Shown here: positions 29,256-39,802 of the stretch, in pieces | Layout of the letters: each line of letters starts with the position of its first letter | How positions within the stretch are numbered: the first letter of the stretch is position 1 | NCBI GenBank assembly: GCA_963804825.1 | Contig: CAWDRV010000004.1 | Location: 1-64,000 of the forward strand | Source of the DNA: JBKQVT01 sp963804825 | Lineage (GTDB): Bacteria > Planctomycetota > Planctomycetia > Pirellulales > Thermoguttaceae | DNA length: 64,000 nt | Direction of reading: 5' to 3' | Notes under the pieces: model-generated | Seen by the model: only the letters and a program-made list of their open reading frames with translations | Database searches by the model: none | Told to the model about the DNA's origin: nothing | Program-made: the position numbers and the translations under genes

Positions 29256-31856
29256 ATGTTCGACTGATCCCAAACCGAACGATCCGAAACTGACGCCCCC
29301 GCCGGGCGACGCGTCCAGCGCTCCGTCCGACGCCGACGTGAGCGGCTATGCCCTTCTGCCGGACCAAGGCGAAGGGGGCGACGGCGGGTACGAAGCCAAG
29401 GACCTCGAACACCTCAGCGACCTGGAACACGTCCGCGGGCGGCCCAGCATGTACATCGCCGACACGACACTCCGCGGGCTGCATCACCTCGTCTATGAAG
29501 TGGTCGACAACTCGATCGACGAGGCCATGGCCGGCTACGCCACGGAAATCTCCGTGACCATCAACAACGACGGCTCGGTCACGGTGGAAGACAACGGACG
29601 GGGCATCCCGGTCGAGACGCATCCCGACCTGGGCTTCTCGACGCTCCAGGGAGTGATGTGCGTGCTGAAGTTCGGCGGCAAGTTCAAGAAGGGCGCGTAC
29701 CAGACCTCGGGCGGCCTGCACGGCGTCGGCGTCACGGTGGTCAACTTCCTGTCCGAGTGGTGCGAGGTGGAAGTCCGCCGCAACGGCCACGTCTACCAGC
29801 AGGAATACGAGCGCGGCGTCCCGTCGGCCGACGTCCGACGGATCGGACGGACTGATCGCCGCGGCACGAAGACCACCTTCAAGCCCGACGGGCAAATCTT
29901 CCCCAACACCGCGTTCCAGTACAACATCCTCTACAAGCGGCTGCAGGAACTCGCCTTCCTCAACCGCGGCGTGAAGATCGTCTACAAGGACATGCGCAGC
30001 GGCGCCGGCGAGAGTTTCCACTACGAGCGGGGCATCCTCGAGTTCATCGAGTTGCTCAACCGCGCCAGCGAACCCGCCCATGAAGACATCATCTACCTCA
30101 ACAGCGAAGTCGAGGGCGTGGGGCTGGAAATCGCCTTGCAGTATTCCTCGGAGTACACCGAGAACGTCCACTCCTACGTGAACAACATCTACACGAGCGA
30201 AGGCGGCACCCACCTGTCCGGCTTCCGCGCCGCCATCACGCGGACCATCAACGCCTACGGCAAGAAGGCGGGCATTTACAAGGACCTGGTGCCCACCGGC
30301 GACGATTGCCGCGAGGGGCTCACCGCGGTCCTCTCGCTCCGCGTGCCCGAGCCGCAGTTCGAGGGCCAGACGAAGACCAAGCTGGGCAACAGCGAGATCG
30401 AGGGGATCGTCAACTCGGCGGTGGGCGACTACTTGGCCCGCTACCTCGAGGAGAACCCGAAGACGGCCCGCATCATCGCCCAGAAGGGGCAATTGGCCGC
30501 CGAGGCCCGCGAGAGCGCACGCAAGGCCCGGATGCTGGTCCGCGAGCGCAAAGCGCGCTGAGCGGCGGCGGCCTGCCCGGCAAACTCCGCGATTGCACCA
30601 GCCGCGACGTTGAACGCTGCGAACTCTACCTCGTCGAGGGCAATTCGGCCGGCGGCAGCGCCGAGGGCGGCCGAATCCGTGAATATCAGGCCATCCTCCC
30701 CTTGCGCGGCAAAATCATCAACGCCTACAAGTCCCGCGACGACAAGGTCCTGGCCAACGAAGAAGTCCGCAGCATGATCTCCGCCATCGGCTGCGGCATC
30801 GGCGAGGAAGTCGATCTCACCAAGCGCCGCTACGGCAAGATCATCATCATGACCGACGCCGACGTCGACGGCTCCCACATCCGCACCCTGCTGTTGACCT
30901 TCTTCTATCGGCAGATGTACGACCTGGTCCGCGCCGGGCACGTCTACGCCGCCCAGCCGCCGCTGTTCCGCGTCCGCCACAAGAAGGAAACCTACTACGT
31001 GCAGACCGAGGAGGAGATGAAGGCCCAACTGCTCAACGCCGGCCTGAAGGACGCCGTGTTCGAGCCCGGCGGCGAACGGCGCGTCGCCGGCGCCGAGATG
31101 GAACGCCTCTGCCGCACGCTGGCCGCGCTGGAGGAATCGCTCTTGGCGCTGGAGCGGCGAGGGATCGGGCTGCGCACCCATGCCGCCCGCCGCGACCCGG
31201 CGACCGGCCGGTTGCCCATCTACCACGTCTTTGTCGGCCGCCAGGAGCACTGGTTCTCCAACCGTGAAACCCTCGACGTCTTCCTCGCCCGCCAGGAGCA
31301 GGAATCGGGCGAGGAACTGAAGGTCTCCGACGAACCGGGCAAGCCCGACGAAGGTGAAGGCGAAGGCAACGGCGGCGGCGAAAGCCAGGGCGACGACCGC
31401 GCGACGGCCGAGGCCGAGTCGGCCAGCCGCGTCCGAATCGTCGAGTTTCACGAAGTCCGCTCCATCAACAACCAACTGGCCGAGTTGCGCAAGATGGGCT
31501 TCGAGATCGACAGCTTGATTCCCGAGGAACGGACCGGCGTCGAGGAGCCCCGCTATCGGCTTCGGCGCGGCGACTCGACCACGGGCCTGGACGATCTCCG
31601 CGGCCTGCTGGCGGCCGTCCGCGCCGCCGGCGAGAAGGGCCTGCAAATCACCCGGTTCAAGGGCCTGGGCGAAATGAACGCCGAGGAATTGCGTCAGACG
31701 ACGCTCGATCCGGCCAACCGGACGCTCTTGCAGGTGAAGATGGACGACGCCAGCGCGGCCGACGACCTCTTCCGCATTCTGATGGGCGACAAGGTCGAGC
31801 CGCGCCGCGAGTTCATCGAAAAACACGCCCTGGAAGTGCGGAACTTGGACGTGTGA
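29256..31856 (+). CDS. gyrB: DNA gyrase subunit B, frames broken near 29259 and 30557
   Basis: ATPase subunit of gyrase. The annotated frame opens only at a GTG (29338), but codons upstream read as natural protein back to an ATG at 29256 if one T of TT (29259-29260) is removed (M, then STDPKPNDPKLTPPPGDAS). The GHKL ATPase motifs are present: YEVVDNSIDEAMAGY, DNGRGIPVETH, GGLHGVGVTVVN. Near 30557 one C is missing; restoring it gives RKAALSGGGLPGKLRDC and leads into the TOPRIM domain (LVEGNSAGGSA, MTDADVDGSHIRTLL) and RFKGLGEMNAEELRQTT. An insert of about 170 residues separates these, with an acidic Gly-rich stretch, as in proteobacterial GyrB. The residue equal to E. coli Asp426 is Asn. Confidence 0.95.
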
Positions 31857-31875
31857 GCGCGGGCTTTGGTCCGTC

Positions 31876-31935
31876 CGTGCGGTTGTCAAAACTCCCTGGC
31901 CCAGGACAGCACGGAGTTATTGGTAGGGGCAGGGA
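31876..31935. repeat. Dispersed repeat copy (GGTTGTCAAAACTC type)
   Basis: Shares about 31 bases (GTGCGGTTGTCAAAACTC, one variable base, CTGGCCCAGGACA) with 37826-37856, and its right half (ACGGAGTTATTGGTAGGG) with about 61978-61995. It lies just after gyrB. This suggests a degraded multi-copy element. Confidence 0.65.
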
Positions 31936-32015
31936 CACAGGAGCGTCGCTAGGAAGGGAGTTTTTTTCAGGCGGGCGATTATGGAGGACAGCTTTTTCGT
32001 GCCGGGGAGGCCGCT

Positions 32016-33753
32016 ATGTTATCTCACCTTGTCTGTTTCACCGTGTTTGTTGCTGTCAGTACACCTCCGGCCCCGGCGGCGCCCAGGCCCATGCGTCTGT
32101 GCGCAGGTGCTCGACTGCGGCCTGAACGATCCCAACCTGACGGCCCAACTCGACCGGAGCGTCGTGGAGTACGGCGTAGCCGAGGTGAACTTCCATGGCG
32201 CCAACGGCATGGTCGAACGGCTGGTCAACGTGCCCGATTTCCCGAAAGCGGATCGGGCCGTGGACCAGGCTGCGCTCGTGCAGCTCCGCAAGCAACTTGC
32301 TCACTTCAAGGCGCGCGGCCTGAAGATCACGATCAGCGGCGGTGAACCGATCCTTCCGAGCGACTTCTTCGACAAGTACCCGGAGGCGCGCGACGTCAGC
32401 AACGGCCTGCTATGGAAGTACTTCGAGAACCGCACGGCCGAGGTGTTCCGCCGGATTCCCGAGATCGATTGCATCGAGTTTCACCTGTGGGAAGTGCCCC
32501 TGTTGAACGATTCGAATTACTTCCGCGAGCTGTACTGGGCCGACTTCGCGCATACCCATCGGGATGCCAAGCAATACTATTCGCCGGCCGACTACCTGAC
32601 GCAGTTGATGTTAGCTTTCTCGCGCGGTGCGCAGTCGCGGGGCAAGCAGTTCATGGTCCTGACCTTCAGCCACTATCCGTGGCAGGAGAAGTTGCTCATC
32701 GAAGCGTTGCAGCAAATCGACCGTGGAGTGCCGCTGCTGCTGAATCACAAGTCGCAACCCGGCGATTGGGACCCGTTCCGAGGACGGAACAACGTCATGG
32801 CGGCCGTCCCGGACCGCGAGGCCATGATGCTCTTCGACGGCGTTGGCGAATACTGGGGACAGGGCCAGATGCCCTACTGCTTTCCCGAAGAGATCCAAAG
32901 CCGCTTGCAAGAGGCCCTGCGCCACAACCGCGGCATCAATTCCGTGGGCATGCGCGTGCACTGGGAACTGGGACACACGCTTTTCGGGACCTTCAACGAA
33001 GTGAACTTCTATGCGCTCTCCCGGCTGGCCAAAGATCCCTATCTTTCCATCGACCGCCTTTGGCAGGACTGGGCCGAAAAGCGTTTCGGCAAGCAGGCTG
33101 CGCCCAAGATGATCGAGGCGCTCCGACGCTCCGACCAGATCGGCAAGCGGACGTTCTATTTCCGGGGCATGTGGGTGCAGCAGCACAGCCGCATGGCGGA
33201 TTTGCCCTACCTGGAGGCGCAGGTGCTCCATACCGGCCGGAGCATGATCGAATGGTGCCCCCAAAATATTGAAAACAACCAACTGATCGACGAGTTCATG
33301 TATCATCCGTGCGAGCATACCATCCGAGTCGCGATTGCCGACCGCCGGGAGGCGCTGCGGCTGAACCGACTTTCGATGGCGGATGTGGAGTCGGTCAAGG
33401 CGGTGCTGCCGGCAGCCGAGTACCGCCTGGCCGTCGATCAATTCACGTTGCAGCGGCACTTCGTGGAAGCCAGCATCCCGCACATCGAGGCCTTCCTGCG
33501 CTACTGGATCCAGCGCAACACGCCCTCGGCCGAAAACCTGGCCAAACTGGAGTCGCCCCTGAGGGCACTGGAGAGCAAGGCGGACGAGGTGGCGCGGCTC
33601 TACCAGGAGAAATTGCCCCTCTTCACCGCCCAATCGATCCGTACTTACGTGCGACAGGTCCGGGAAGCGATGGCGGCCTTGCCGCCCATGCGTCAATCCG
33701 AGATGGTCAAGAAACTCGGCCGAACATCAAAGCCTGCGGCAACGGGGATTTGA
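32016..33753 (+). CDS. Putative secreted glycoside hydrolase (GH67/GH115-like), N-terminus uncertain
   Basis: The ATG at 32016 has GGGGAGG 6 bases upstream and begins a signal peptide (MLSHLVCFTVFVAVSTPPAP), but the rest of the protein is in the next frame from about 32100 (QVLDCGLNDPNLTAQLDRS), so a frame break or a small deletion lies between. The body has TIM-barrel-like segments (LKITISGGEPILPSDFFDKY, EYWGQGQMPYCFPEEIQSRL) and a helical part (LFGTFNEVNFYALSRLAKDP) reminiscent of alpha-glucuronidase-like families. That resemblance is from memory and weak; no catalytic residues can be named. About 579 aa. A role in plant or algal polysaccharide breakdown is inferred. Confidence 0.55.
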
Positions 33754-34143
33754 GCAACGGAATGGGTGGCAATAACGGTTTGGCAGGCATGGAGAGGTTT
33801 CCAGAGGCTTTTCCTGATCGGTTTCTGGAAACGTACCTTAAACCACCGCTATTGCACGGGTTGACGAGTTCGGTCAAGTCCCCGTATGGTGAAAAAATGA
33901 TGAGGAACTCCTGCGCCGGTCCACCGTTTGTGCCTCCTGAGTGTGGCGCCCGCCCGCCGAATCGTCCCCCGCCAGCCTCGCCTTGCTCATCACCTTGCCT
34001 GCCATCCCGGCGCCCGCGGCTACGCCGCGGGCGGTAAGAAACGCGGGCTAGTACCGCTTCCCGGAAGTTCATGCCGCTGATTGAACGGCCCAATACTGCC
34101 AAATTGGCAGGAATCTACCGGCACAAATTTCTCGCAAGGCCCA
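33754..34143. other. Intergenic region
   Basis: 390 bp between convergent genes. I see no coding sequence with a credible start, no clear terminator and no repeat shared with the other elements. Confidence 0.4.
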
Positions 34144-36765
34144 CTAGGGGCGTTGCAGCGATAACTTGAGGGTCTTGATCTCGAAGGGCCGGAAATCAAG
34201 CTGCACCGCGTCGGCGGCCGGATCGAGCTTCCGGCCGGGATCTTCCATGAGATTCACTTCTTCGGCCGAGAGCACGTGCGCCGACAGTTTCACCTTCGCC
34301 CGCTTGACCGGCTGTCCCCACGCCTCGTAGAGCCGAAGGATGGCGGTCCCGCCGGCGCCGCCCTTCAGCGCGGAAACCACCAGGTTGGGATGGCTGATTT
34401 CGAGGAACCCCCAGCGAGCGGGCAAGGCGCCGGCGTGCGCGGAGGCGGTGCGGGCGATCAGCGGGTTGTTCAGCTCCAGGCCCTCCCGATACACGCCCGA
34501 ACGCCGCCAATCGCCGGCGTGCGGCACCAACGCGTAGTGGAAGGTCAGTTGCTTGCCCAGTTCAAGGCCGGTGCTGGAATCATCGCTCGTCCAGCCGGAC
34601 GAGAGCTGCTCGCTCCGCATGAGGGAAAGCATCATCGTCCCGTCGGCGACGTTGTTGCCGGGAAGCCCGACGTTGAGCAGGGCCAGGCCGTGGCGGCCAT
34701 TGCCGTAATCGATCCAGTTTTGGGCGGGCATCTCGATGCCGTCGGGACGCTCGATGGCCCCGAAGGGGATCTCGTGGACGCTGCTGCCCTTCGGGATCGA
34801 GGTGGGGAAGAGGACCCGGTAGCGGACCCGCTTGTCTTGGTTGAGGACCGTGGTGTGGATGTCGATGCGGCGCAAGCCCGCGTAAAGCCGCACGGCCGTG
34901 GAGAAGCTGCCCTGCCGGCCGAAGGGGCGCGTCGGGATGGCCAGTTCGGAGAAGACGGGGCCGCGGAGCATGGTGCCCGGCGTGCCGGCCCGCTCCGTGC
35001 TGAAGACCGCCTTGCCCGGCTGCGGCGCCGGGTGCCGGACCTTCATCGCGATGCAGCTTGTCGGGTCGAGGCTATGATAGAGTTCCCACAAATCGCCGTG
35101 ATCCGGCTCCTTGGCCACGACGTTTCCGGGGCCGCTGAGGGCATTCCACTGGCCGTCTTTCACGATCAGGCTGGTGATCGCGCCGGTGGCGGGGTCGCAC
35201 TTGACCTGGTAGGACTCGTTCTCGAGGACGCCGTCCGGCGGCAGCGGCGATGCGGCCGGCGATGCGGCGGCCGGCGCCTTCAACGGCAGCACGCGGTAGA
35301 CGGCATAGCCCAGGGCGGGAAGGTTACGGGCCACAAAGGCGAACTCCGCCCGCAGCAAGGCCCCGTCGCCGGCACGCCGGCTGTTGAGAATCTGGAGCGG
35401 AACCGGCTGCCCGTCGGGCCCCAGCAGCTTCAAGTCCCTGGCGTCGCCGGTCAGGCCGACGCTCGCCGTGGCCACGTCGCTGCGCGGCCAGGACATCGTG
35501 TTCCACACGATCAGTGCGATCCCCTCGCCCCGGGTGTCGATCTTCGCGTCGAGGTTCCTCAGCTTGGCCTCGACCTCTTCCTCGGCGATCCGCCGGGAGA
35601 AATCGTAGCCGCGGATAACGTCTTCGTACACGTGATCGGTCATCACGCCGGACATGCAGTCGTGGGTTTGATTGAAGAGCAGCGGTTCCCAGGCTTGCCA
35701 AAGGACGCGATCGTTGGGCGGAGCGCCCAGCCAATGGGCCAGCACCCCCAGTTTTTCGCCCGTGGTCAAGAGGCGTTCGACTTCCCGCGTCCGCTGTTTC
35801 AGCTCGATCCGGCTGCTATACGTGCCCTGGAAGATCGGGTTGAGTTCCCCCTTGAACACCGGCCGGTCCGGGCGCTGCTGCTCGACCACTGCTTCGTAAT
35901 CGGCGGGCACGGCCAGTCGCAGCCGCAGGGGCGCGTCTGCCTGGCGGTTGTATTGCTCGACCATCCGCGGCAGGTGCTCCTCGGGCGGGCAGACGTCCGC
36001 TCCCGCCAGGCCGATTCGGCACGCGCCCTTTGTGAACGGCGCCAGCGAGTCATAGCCGTTCTTGACGAACTTGGTGAATTCAGGAAGCGACTTCGGCGCG
36101 CCCCAGGCAAGCATGTAATCCCGCGGCAGCCAGTAGGTCGACATCCGCGTGCCGTCGATTCCCTCCCAGAAGAACTCGGAGGGAACGTTCCAATTCGGCA
36201 AGCCGCGCTTCAGCCAGCACACCTTGTAGCCCGCCAGCTTGAGAATTTGCGGTTCCTGGGCATGGTGTCCGAAGGTGTCGATTTCCCAAGCGCTCGTCAC
36301 GTCCACATCCAGCTTCCGGCGGAAGTATCCCTTGCCGTAGAGGATCTGGCGGACGAACGATTCCCCGCCCGGCATATTGACGTCGGGCATGCAGTCGGTG
36401 CCGCCGATCACCTGCAGCCGCCCCTGCTTGACGAACTTGCGAAACGACGCTTCCTCCTCCGGGTAGCGTTCCAGGAAAGGCCGCACGTAACAGGCCTGAT
36501 CCAGCACGAAGCAGTAATCCGTGTGGGCCTTCAGCAGCCTCAGGACTTGCAGGATGTGGGGTAAACCCACCTCGAGGTATTCTTCCCGGGTGAGAAACAC
36601 CGCCCCTTCCCAATGCGTATGCGGAATGATCAGAAAGGCAGCCTTCGTCGCGGCAGCCGACGCCGCCGAGGCGGCGCCGGCCAAGGGACAACTCCCCAGC
36701 AGGACGGCCAGAACAACGGCCGCCGATACGTCGATAGACATCCGCTTGCGAGCAAAGGGCCTCAT
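34144..36765 (-). CDS. Secreted GH38 alpha-mannosidase-like protein
   Basis: GH38 enzymes are retaining, zinc-dependent alpha-mannosidases. The ATG at 36765 has GGGAG upstream and starts a signal segment (SAAVVLAVLLGSCPLAGAAS). The catalytic domain shows the zinc ligand motif in LIIPHTHWEGAVFLTREEY and the nucleophile region TSAWEIDTFGHHAQEPQILK, with the Asp of EIDTFGH as nucleophile. LFNQTHDCMSGVMTDHVYED is the conserved late GH38 histidine block. Beta-sandwich C-terminal domains follow. 873 aa is typical. Together with the neighbouring hydrolase it suggests polysaccharide degradation. The sugar specificity is not certain. Confidence 0.9.
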   Translation of the reverse strand: MRPFARKRMSIDVSAAVVLAVLLGSCPLAGAASAASAAATKAAFLIIPHTHWEGAVFLTREEYLEVGLPHILQVLRLLKAHTDYCFVLDQACYVRPFLERYPEEEASFRKFVKQGRLQVIGGTDCMPDVNMPGGESFVRQILYGKGYFRRKLDVDVTSAWEIDTFGHHAQEPQILKLAGYKVCWLKRGLPNWNVPSEFFWEGIDGTRMSTYWLPRDYMLAWGAPKSLPEFTKFVKNGYDSLAPFTKGACRIGLAGADVCPPEEHLPRMVEQYNRQADAPLRLRLAVPADYEAVVEQQRPDRPVFKGELNPIFQGTYSSRIELKQRTREVERLLTTGEKLGVLAHWLGAPPNDRVLWQAWEPLLFNQTHDCMSGVMTDHVYEDVIRGYDFSRRIAEEEVEAKLRNLDAKIDTRGEGIALIVWNTMSWPRSDVATASVGLTGDARDLKLLGPDGQPVPLQILNSRRAGDGALLRAEFAFVARNLPALGYAVYRVLPLKAPAAASPAASPLPPDGVLENESYQVKCDPATGAITSLIVKDGQWNALSGPGNVVAKEPDHGDLWELYHSLDPTSCIAMKVRHPAPQPGKAVFSTERAGTPGTMLRGPVFSELAIPTRPFGRQGSFSTAVRLYAGLRRIDIHTTVLNQDKRVRYRVLFPTSIPKGSSVHEIPFGAIERPDGIEMPAQNWIDYGNGRHGLALLNVGLPGNNVADGTMMLSLMRSEQLSSGWTSDDSSTGLELGKQLTFHYALVPHAGDWRRSGVYREGLELNNPLIARTASAHAGALPARWGFLEISHPNLVVSALKGGAGGTAILRLYEAWGQPVKRAKVKLSAHVLSAEEVNLMEDPGRKLDPAADAVQLDFRPFEIKTLKLSLQRP

Positions 36766-36930
36766 GAGTTCGATCTCCCATTCCTGTGCTTGTCCTGCCG
36801 ACATCAATTCTACTCTGGACGCCGCCGAGCATCAAACTCCGCGGACCAGGAGAACCATTCGCAACAGACCAGCCACACCCCTCCTGCTCAAACGGCAATT
36901 GGCCGACGGTTGCGACAGTCCGGGGGGAAT

Positions 36931-37281
36931 CTACCAGTCCCCCAGGAACTCCAGGCGGTTGCCCATCGAGTCAGCATCCAACGTGCTGGCCAGATGAAGG
37001 AGGCGTCGGACCATATCCCCGATCGGCCGCTGGGCTGAGACGACGACGCCCGCGTGGCGCCGGCCATGCCGCATCCAAATCGCGTGCAGTTCCGCAAAAT
37101 GGGCGACGTTGAAAGTAATCAGCACGCGGCCCTCGGCGGCAGCCCACTCGAGTTGCGATTCGTCGGATTGCCTCCGACGGCCGGTCTCCGGCGTGGAAAC
37201 GGTATCGACTCCAGCACGACGAAGGGCCGATGCGACGGCTCCGTAAACATCTTCATCCGTGAAGAAACGGAGGGCGCTCAT
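36931..37281 (-). CDS. DUF5615 PIN-like toxin candidate
   Basis: DUF5615 proteins have a PIN-type nuclease fold and are usually paired with DUF433. The sequence opens RFFTDEDVYGAVASALRRAG, with the Asp-Glu-Asp acidic cluster expected of the active site, and contains EGRVLITFNVAHFAELHAIW, typical of the family. 116 aa. Its ATG overlaps the stop of the upstream DUF433 gene in an ATGA, so the pair is translationally coupled. Toxicity is inferred from family association, not shown. Confidence 0.85.
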   Translation of the reverse strand: MSALRFFTDEDVYGAVASALRRAGVDTVSTPETGRRRQSDESQLEWAAAEGRVLITFNVAHFAELHAIWMRHGRRHAGVVVSAQRPIGDMVRRLLHLASTLDADSMGNRLEFLGDW

Positions 37282-37562
37282 TTGGCGGAACCGCCTTGGG
37301 CGAGGCGAGCCTTGACCGCCGCTTCATCGTCTGCCAGCAGGTCGGCGTCAATCTCGTCCAGGTGATCGTGGGCATAGGCCAAGGCGTCGTGGACGTCGGC
37401 CGGCTTCAGCGAGGGGTACTGCTGCACGATTTCTTCAACGCTCATGCCCTGCCGGTAACACGCCAAGATGGTCGCCACGCGAATGCGCGTGCCGGCCACG
37501 ACCGGTTGGCCGCCACACCGGGCGGTATCCTTTTCGATGTTGCGATAATCCAGTTTGGGCAT
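37278..37562 (-). CDS. DUF433 antitoxin-like protein
   Basis: DUF433 proteins carry a helix-turn-helix-like fold and serve as likely antitoxins of DUF5615. The ATG at 37562 gives MPKLDYRNIEKDTARCGGQP, then VVAGTRIRVATILACYRQGM and SVEEIVQQYPSLKPADVHDA, which match the family closely. 94 aa. An upstream in-frame start would add 13 residues without family similarity. It precedes and overlaps the toxin gene, the usual order. Confidence 0.88.
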   Translation of the reverse strand: MPKLDYRNIEKDTARCGGQPVVAGTRIRVATILACYRQGMSVEEIVQQYPSLKPADVHDALAYAHDHLDEIDADLLADDEAAVKARLAQGGSAK

Positions 37563-38069
37563 GCTTCCAAATCCTTTGCGGAGGCGGAGTTGAGCCACCA
37601 CTCTATTCTACCAGCACCAGGGCCCAGAACCAACTCCGCGTTGACCGTAGGGTCGGCGTACGCCAATTGACGTTGGAGATGGCCAACAAAGGCCCGTTTC
37701 GGCCGATTGACCGGGGATTGCAGACCAGACATTGCCGCTTCTTGCCTCTCACCGCACCGACCACGAGCCTATCATTTCCGTTCCCAATTTCCAACCCCTT
37801 CCGCGGGGAAGCCTCCTCCGTCAGTGCGGTTGTCAAAACTCGCTGGCCCAGGACACCCGCTCGCCCTCATGAAAGATCATCGCCGTGTCCGACATAGTCA
37901 TAGCAGACGATGATCGGATCGTGGCGCACGGACGCAGAAAACGAAAATGGGCTGCCATGGGCCGGACCATCGCACCCAGGGATAAAAAACGGCCCGATCG
38001 TTATACTCTCGCCAGTTTTCCACGACTACCATGCGCCGACCTGCGGCACAAAGAAAGGGGCGTTTCACC
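37563..38069. other. Intergenic region with a dispersed repeat copy
   Basis: 507 bp between the divergent DUF433 and outer-membrane protein genes. It contains a copy of the GTTGTCAAAACTC element at about 37826-37856. Possible short frames here lack ribosome-binding sites and family similarity, and I do not call them genes. Confidence 0.5.
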
Positions 38070-39086
38070 ATGTTGAGATTTGGATGCCAAACCATCTCGT
38101 TTCTGTTGCTCACAATCTTCGCAACATGCGGCACAGTCCGGGCTGCTGCGGACGACCATGCGCCCCTGCCCGGTTCCACCGCAGACCCATCGCAGGTGGA
38201 TGAGCCTCAGATGACGGCTGGGGATGGTCAAGCCGGGTATCCCTTTCTTATGCGGCAAGAGCGGCCCCAAGACCTGAGCCTTGCCAATTTTTTCTCCGCC
38301 GGCTGGGACGACGACTGGGCAAAACAGGTGCGCGACACGGGCACGCCCAACCTGGCCTTGTTGCGGGTGCAGACGAACTTTATGGAACGCGAATTCCGGA
38401 TCAACTACTATTCGGAGAACAATGTCGCCAGCGCGACGACCAAGAACCTGACCGATTTGGACGCGCTGGTGGCTTGGGGTTTCAATCGCCGCCTGATGTT
38501 GGAAATCACCGGCGCCTACCAGTGGACCGATCCGCGTACGGGCTTGGAAGAGAACGGCGGAACTCCCGGACTCGTGGGCCGAATTCAACTGATCGACACC
38601 GAATCGTCGTCCTATTCCCTCAATCTCAAGGCCGTCGCGCCGAATCAGGAGTTGGGGATAACGCAGACCACGTTCAGCTACGGCCTGGCCGGATTTGAGG
38701 ACCTGGCCTACTGGTTCGGCCTCAAACGGGTCGGGTTGTACTACAGCTTCTTGTTCGACAGTTTCACCGGGCCGGGTGCGGCGGGCGCCAAACGCAGCGA
38801 CATCGGCTACGACATTACCCTGGCCAAGACCGTCACCGGTCCGGAGACTCCCCTGCTGGGCAGTCTCACCTTCTTTGTGGAGAACTACGCCCAAACCGAT
38901 CTCGACGGCAGCTACGCCGGGCGGACGCTCGTGAGCGTTACCCCGGGGGTCCGGTTCAATCTCGGCAAGAGCAACGGCGTCAAGATCGGCCAAGACAACT
39001 GGATTCTGTTTGGCACCGATATTCCGATATCGGAGTACAAACCCTGGGACGCTCTCTACCGTCTCACCTACATCAAGAACTTCTAG
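38070..39086 (+). CDS. Putative outer-membrane beta-barrel protein
   Basis: The ATG at 38070 starts a signal peptide (SFLLLTIFATCGTVRAAA). After a short linker the protein shows alternating polar/hydrophobic strands typical of a barrel: LALLRVQTNFMEREFRINYY, YWFGLKRVGLYYSFLFDSF, LGSLTFFVENYAQTDLDGSY, and a final strand ending in an aromatic residue (DALYRLTYIKNF), the usual outer-membrane assembly signal. 338 aa. I cannot assign a substrate; it resembles the broad MetA/transporter-like barrel annotations. It stands alone, 51 bp ahead of a repeat-containing region. Confidence 0.65.
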   Translation: MLRFGCQTISFLLLTIFATCGTVRAAADDHAPLPGSTADPSQVDEPQMTAGDGQAGYPFLMRQERPQDLSLANFFSAGWDDDWAKQVRDTGTPNLALLRVQTNFMEREFRINYYSENNVASATTKNLTDLDALVAWGFNRRLMLEITGAYQWTDPRTGLEENGGTPGLVGRIQLIDTESSSYSLNLKAVAPNQELGITQTTFSYGLAGFEDLAYWFGLKRVGLYYSFLFDSFTGPGAAGAKRSDIGYDITLAKTVTGPETPLLGSLTFFVENYAQTDLDGSYAGRTLVSVTPGVRFNLGKSNGVKIGQDNWILFGTDIPISEYKPWDALYRLTYIKNF

Positions 39087-39802
39087 GATGTGACGGTTTA
39101 GAGCGCATTGCAGTTATCTGTAGCGTTTTGTTTTGGGTGGCACGGGCATCTTGCCCGTGTTTGTTTCCAGCACTGGCGAGACGCCAGTGCCACCCGACGC
39201 TGGAAGGCAGGAGTGTCCGAAATAGCCTGCCCGAGGGCCATTACCTGCAACGGGCGACCGTCAAATATCACGGCTTCTCCCACGATATATCACGGGTTTC
39301 CGGCGATGATAGGGCGACAACAGTCCTGGTTGGCCAGCGACGATCCGCAGCCAGCATCACCGCTCAGAGGCATTGTTTACTATTTGTGTGCTCTTTGTGT
39401 TGCCGTTGGGAAAGCTGCCAGGGGAATGGTTTTCAAATTCTGGGTTGTAGAGGAAGTCCAGTGGTCATTGGCGAACTCGTGAAATTCTTGCGTGGCAGTC
39501 AGACTGCAAACTGGCCGCCTCGGAGGCACCGAGGGGTAGCTGGCACGGTAGATGCTATATAGGCACGCTGGACCCCGCCAAGCCACGTCCGGCAGTACAC
39601 CGGTCCAGATTGCCCATCGGTTCCCGTGCTTACGACCGACAAAAACAGAACGGGTTTGCGTTTCCTACGGCCTCTCCGGCCGAGGGGTGGCGTCAGGGCT
39701 GCCTCCTCAGGGAACGGCAGGGTCCACGGTGACCTATCGAGTCCCTCCTTGTCAGCCGACACGCAAGGCCGCGATTTCGGCTGGCGACTCCATGGCCGAT
39801 CG
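39087..39802. other. Long intergenic region upstream of the Hdr/Qmo island
   Basis: 716 bp that must hold the promoter of the island. It contains an inverted-repeat element at 39135-39195. Short frames in it have no credible start or domain. The 5' end of the QmoC-like gene is poorly defined, so some of the last 170 bp may be coding. Confidence 0.5.
39135..39195. repeat. Inverted-repeat element (outer arms GGGTGGCAC)
   Basis: Outer arms GGGTGGCAC and GTGCCACCC enclose hairpins CACGGGCA-TCT-TGCCCGTG and CACTGGCG-AGA-CGCCAGTG. The layout equals that of the 17415-17478 element although the loop sequences differ. Confidence 0.8.

Noticed and set aside
36595..37112. Plus-strand frames between the GH38 and DUF5615 genes.
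   Set aside because: No ribosome-binding site, no domain, and overlap with the confident GH38 signal-peptide region on the other strand.
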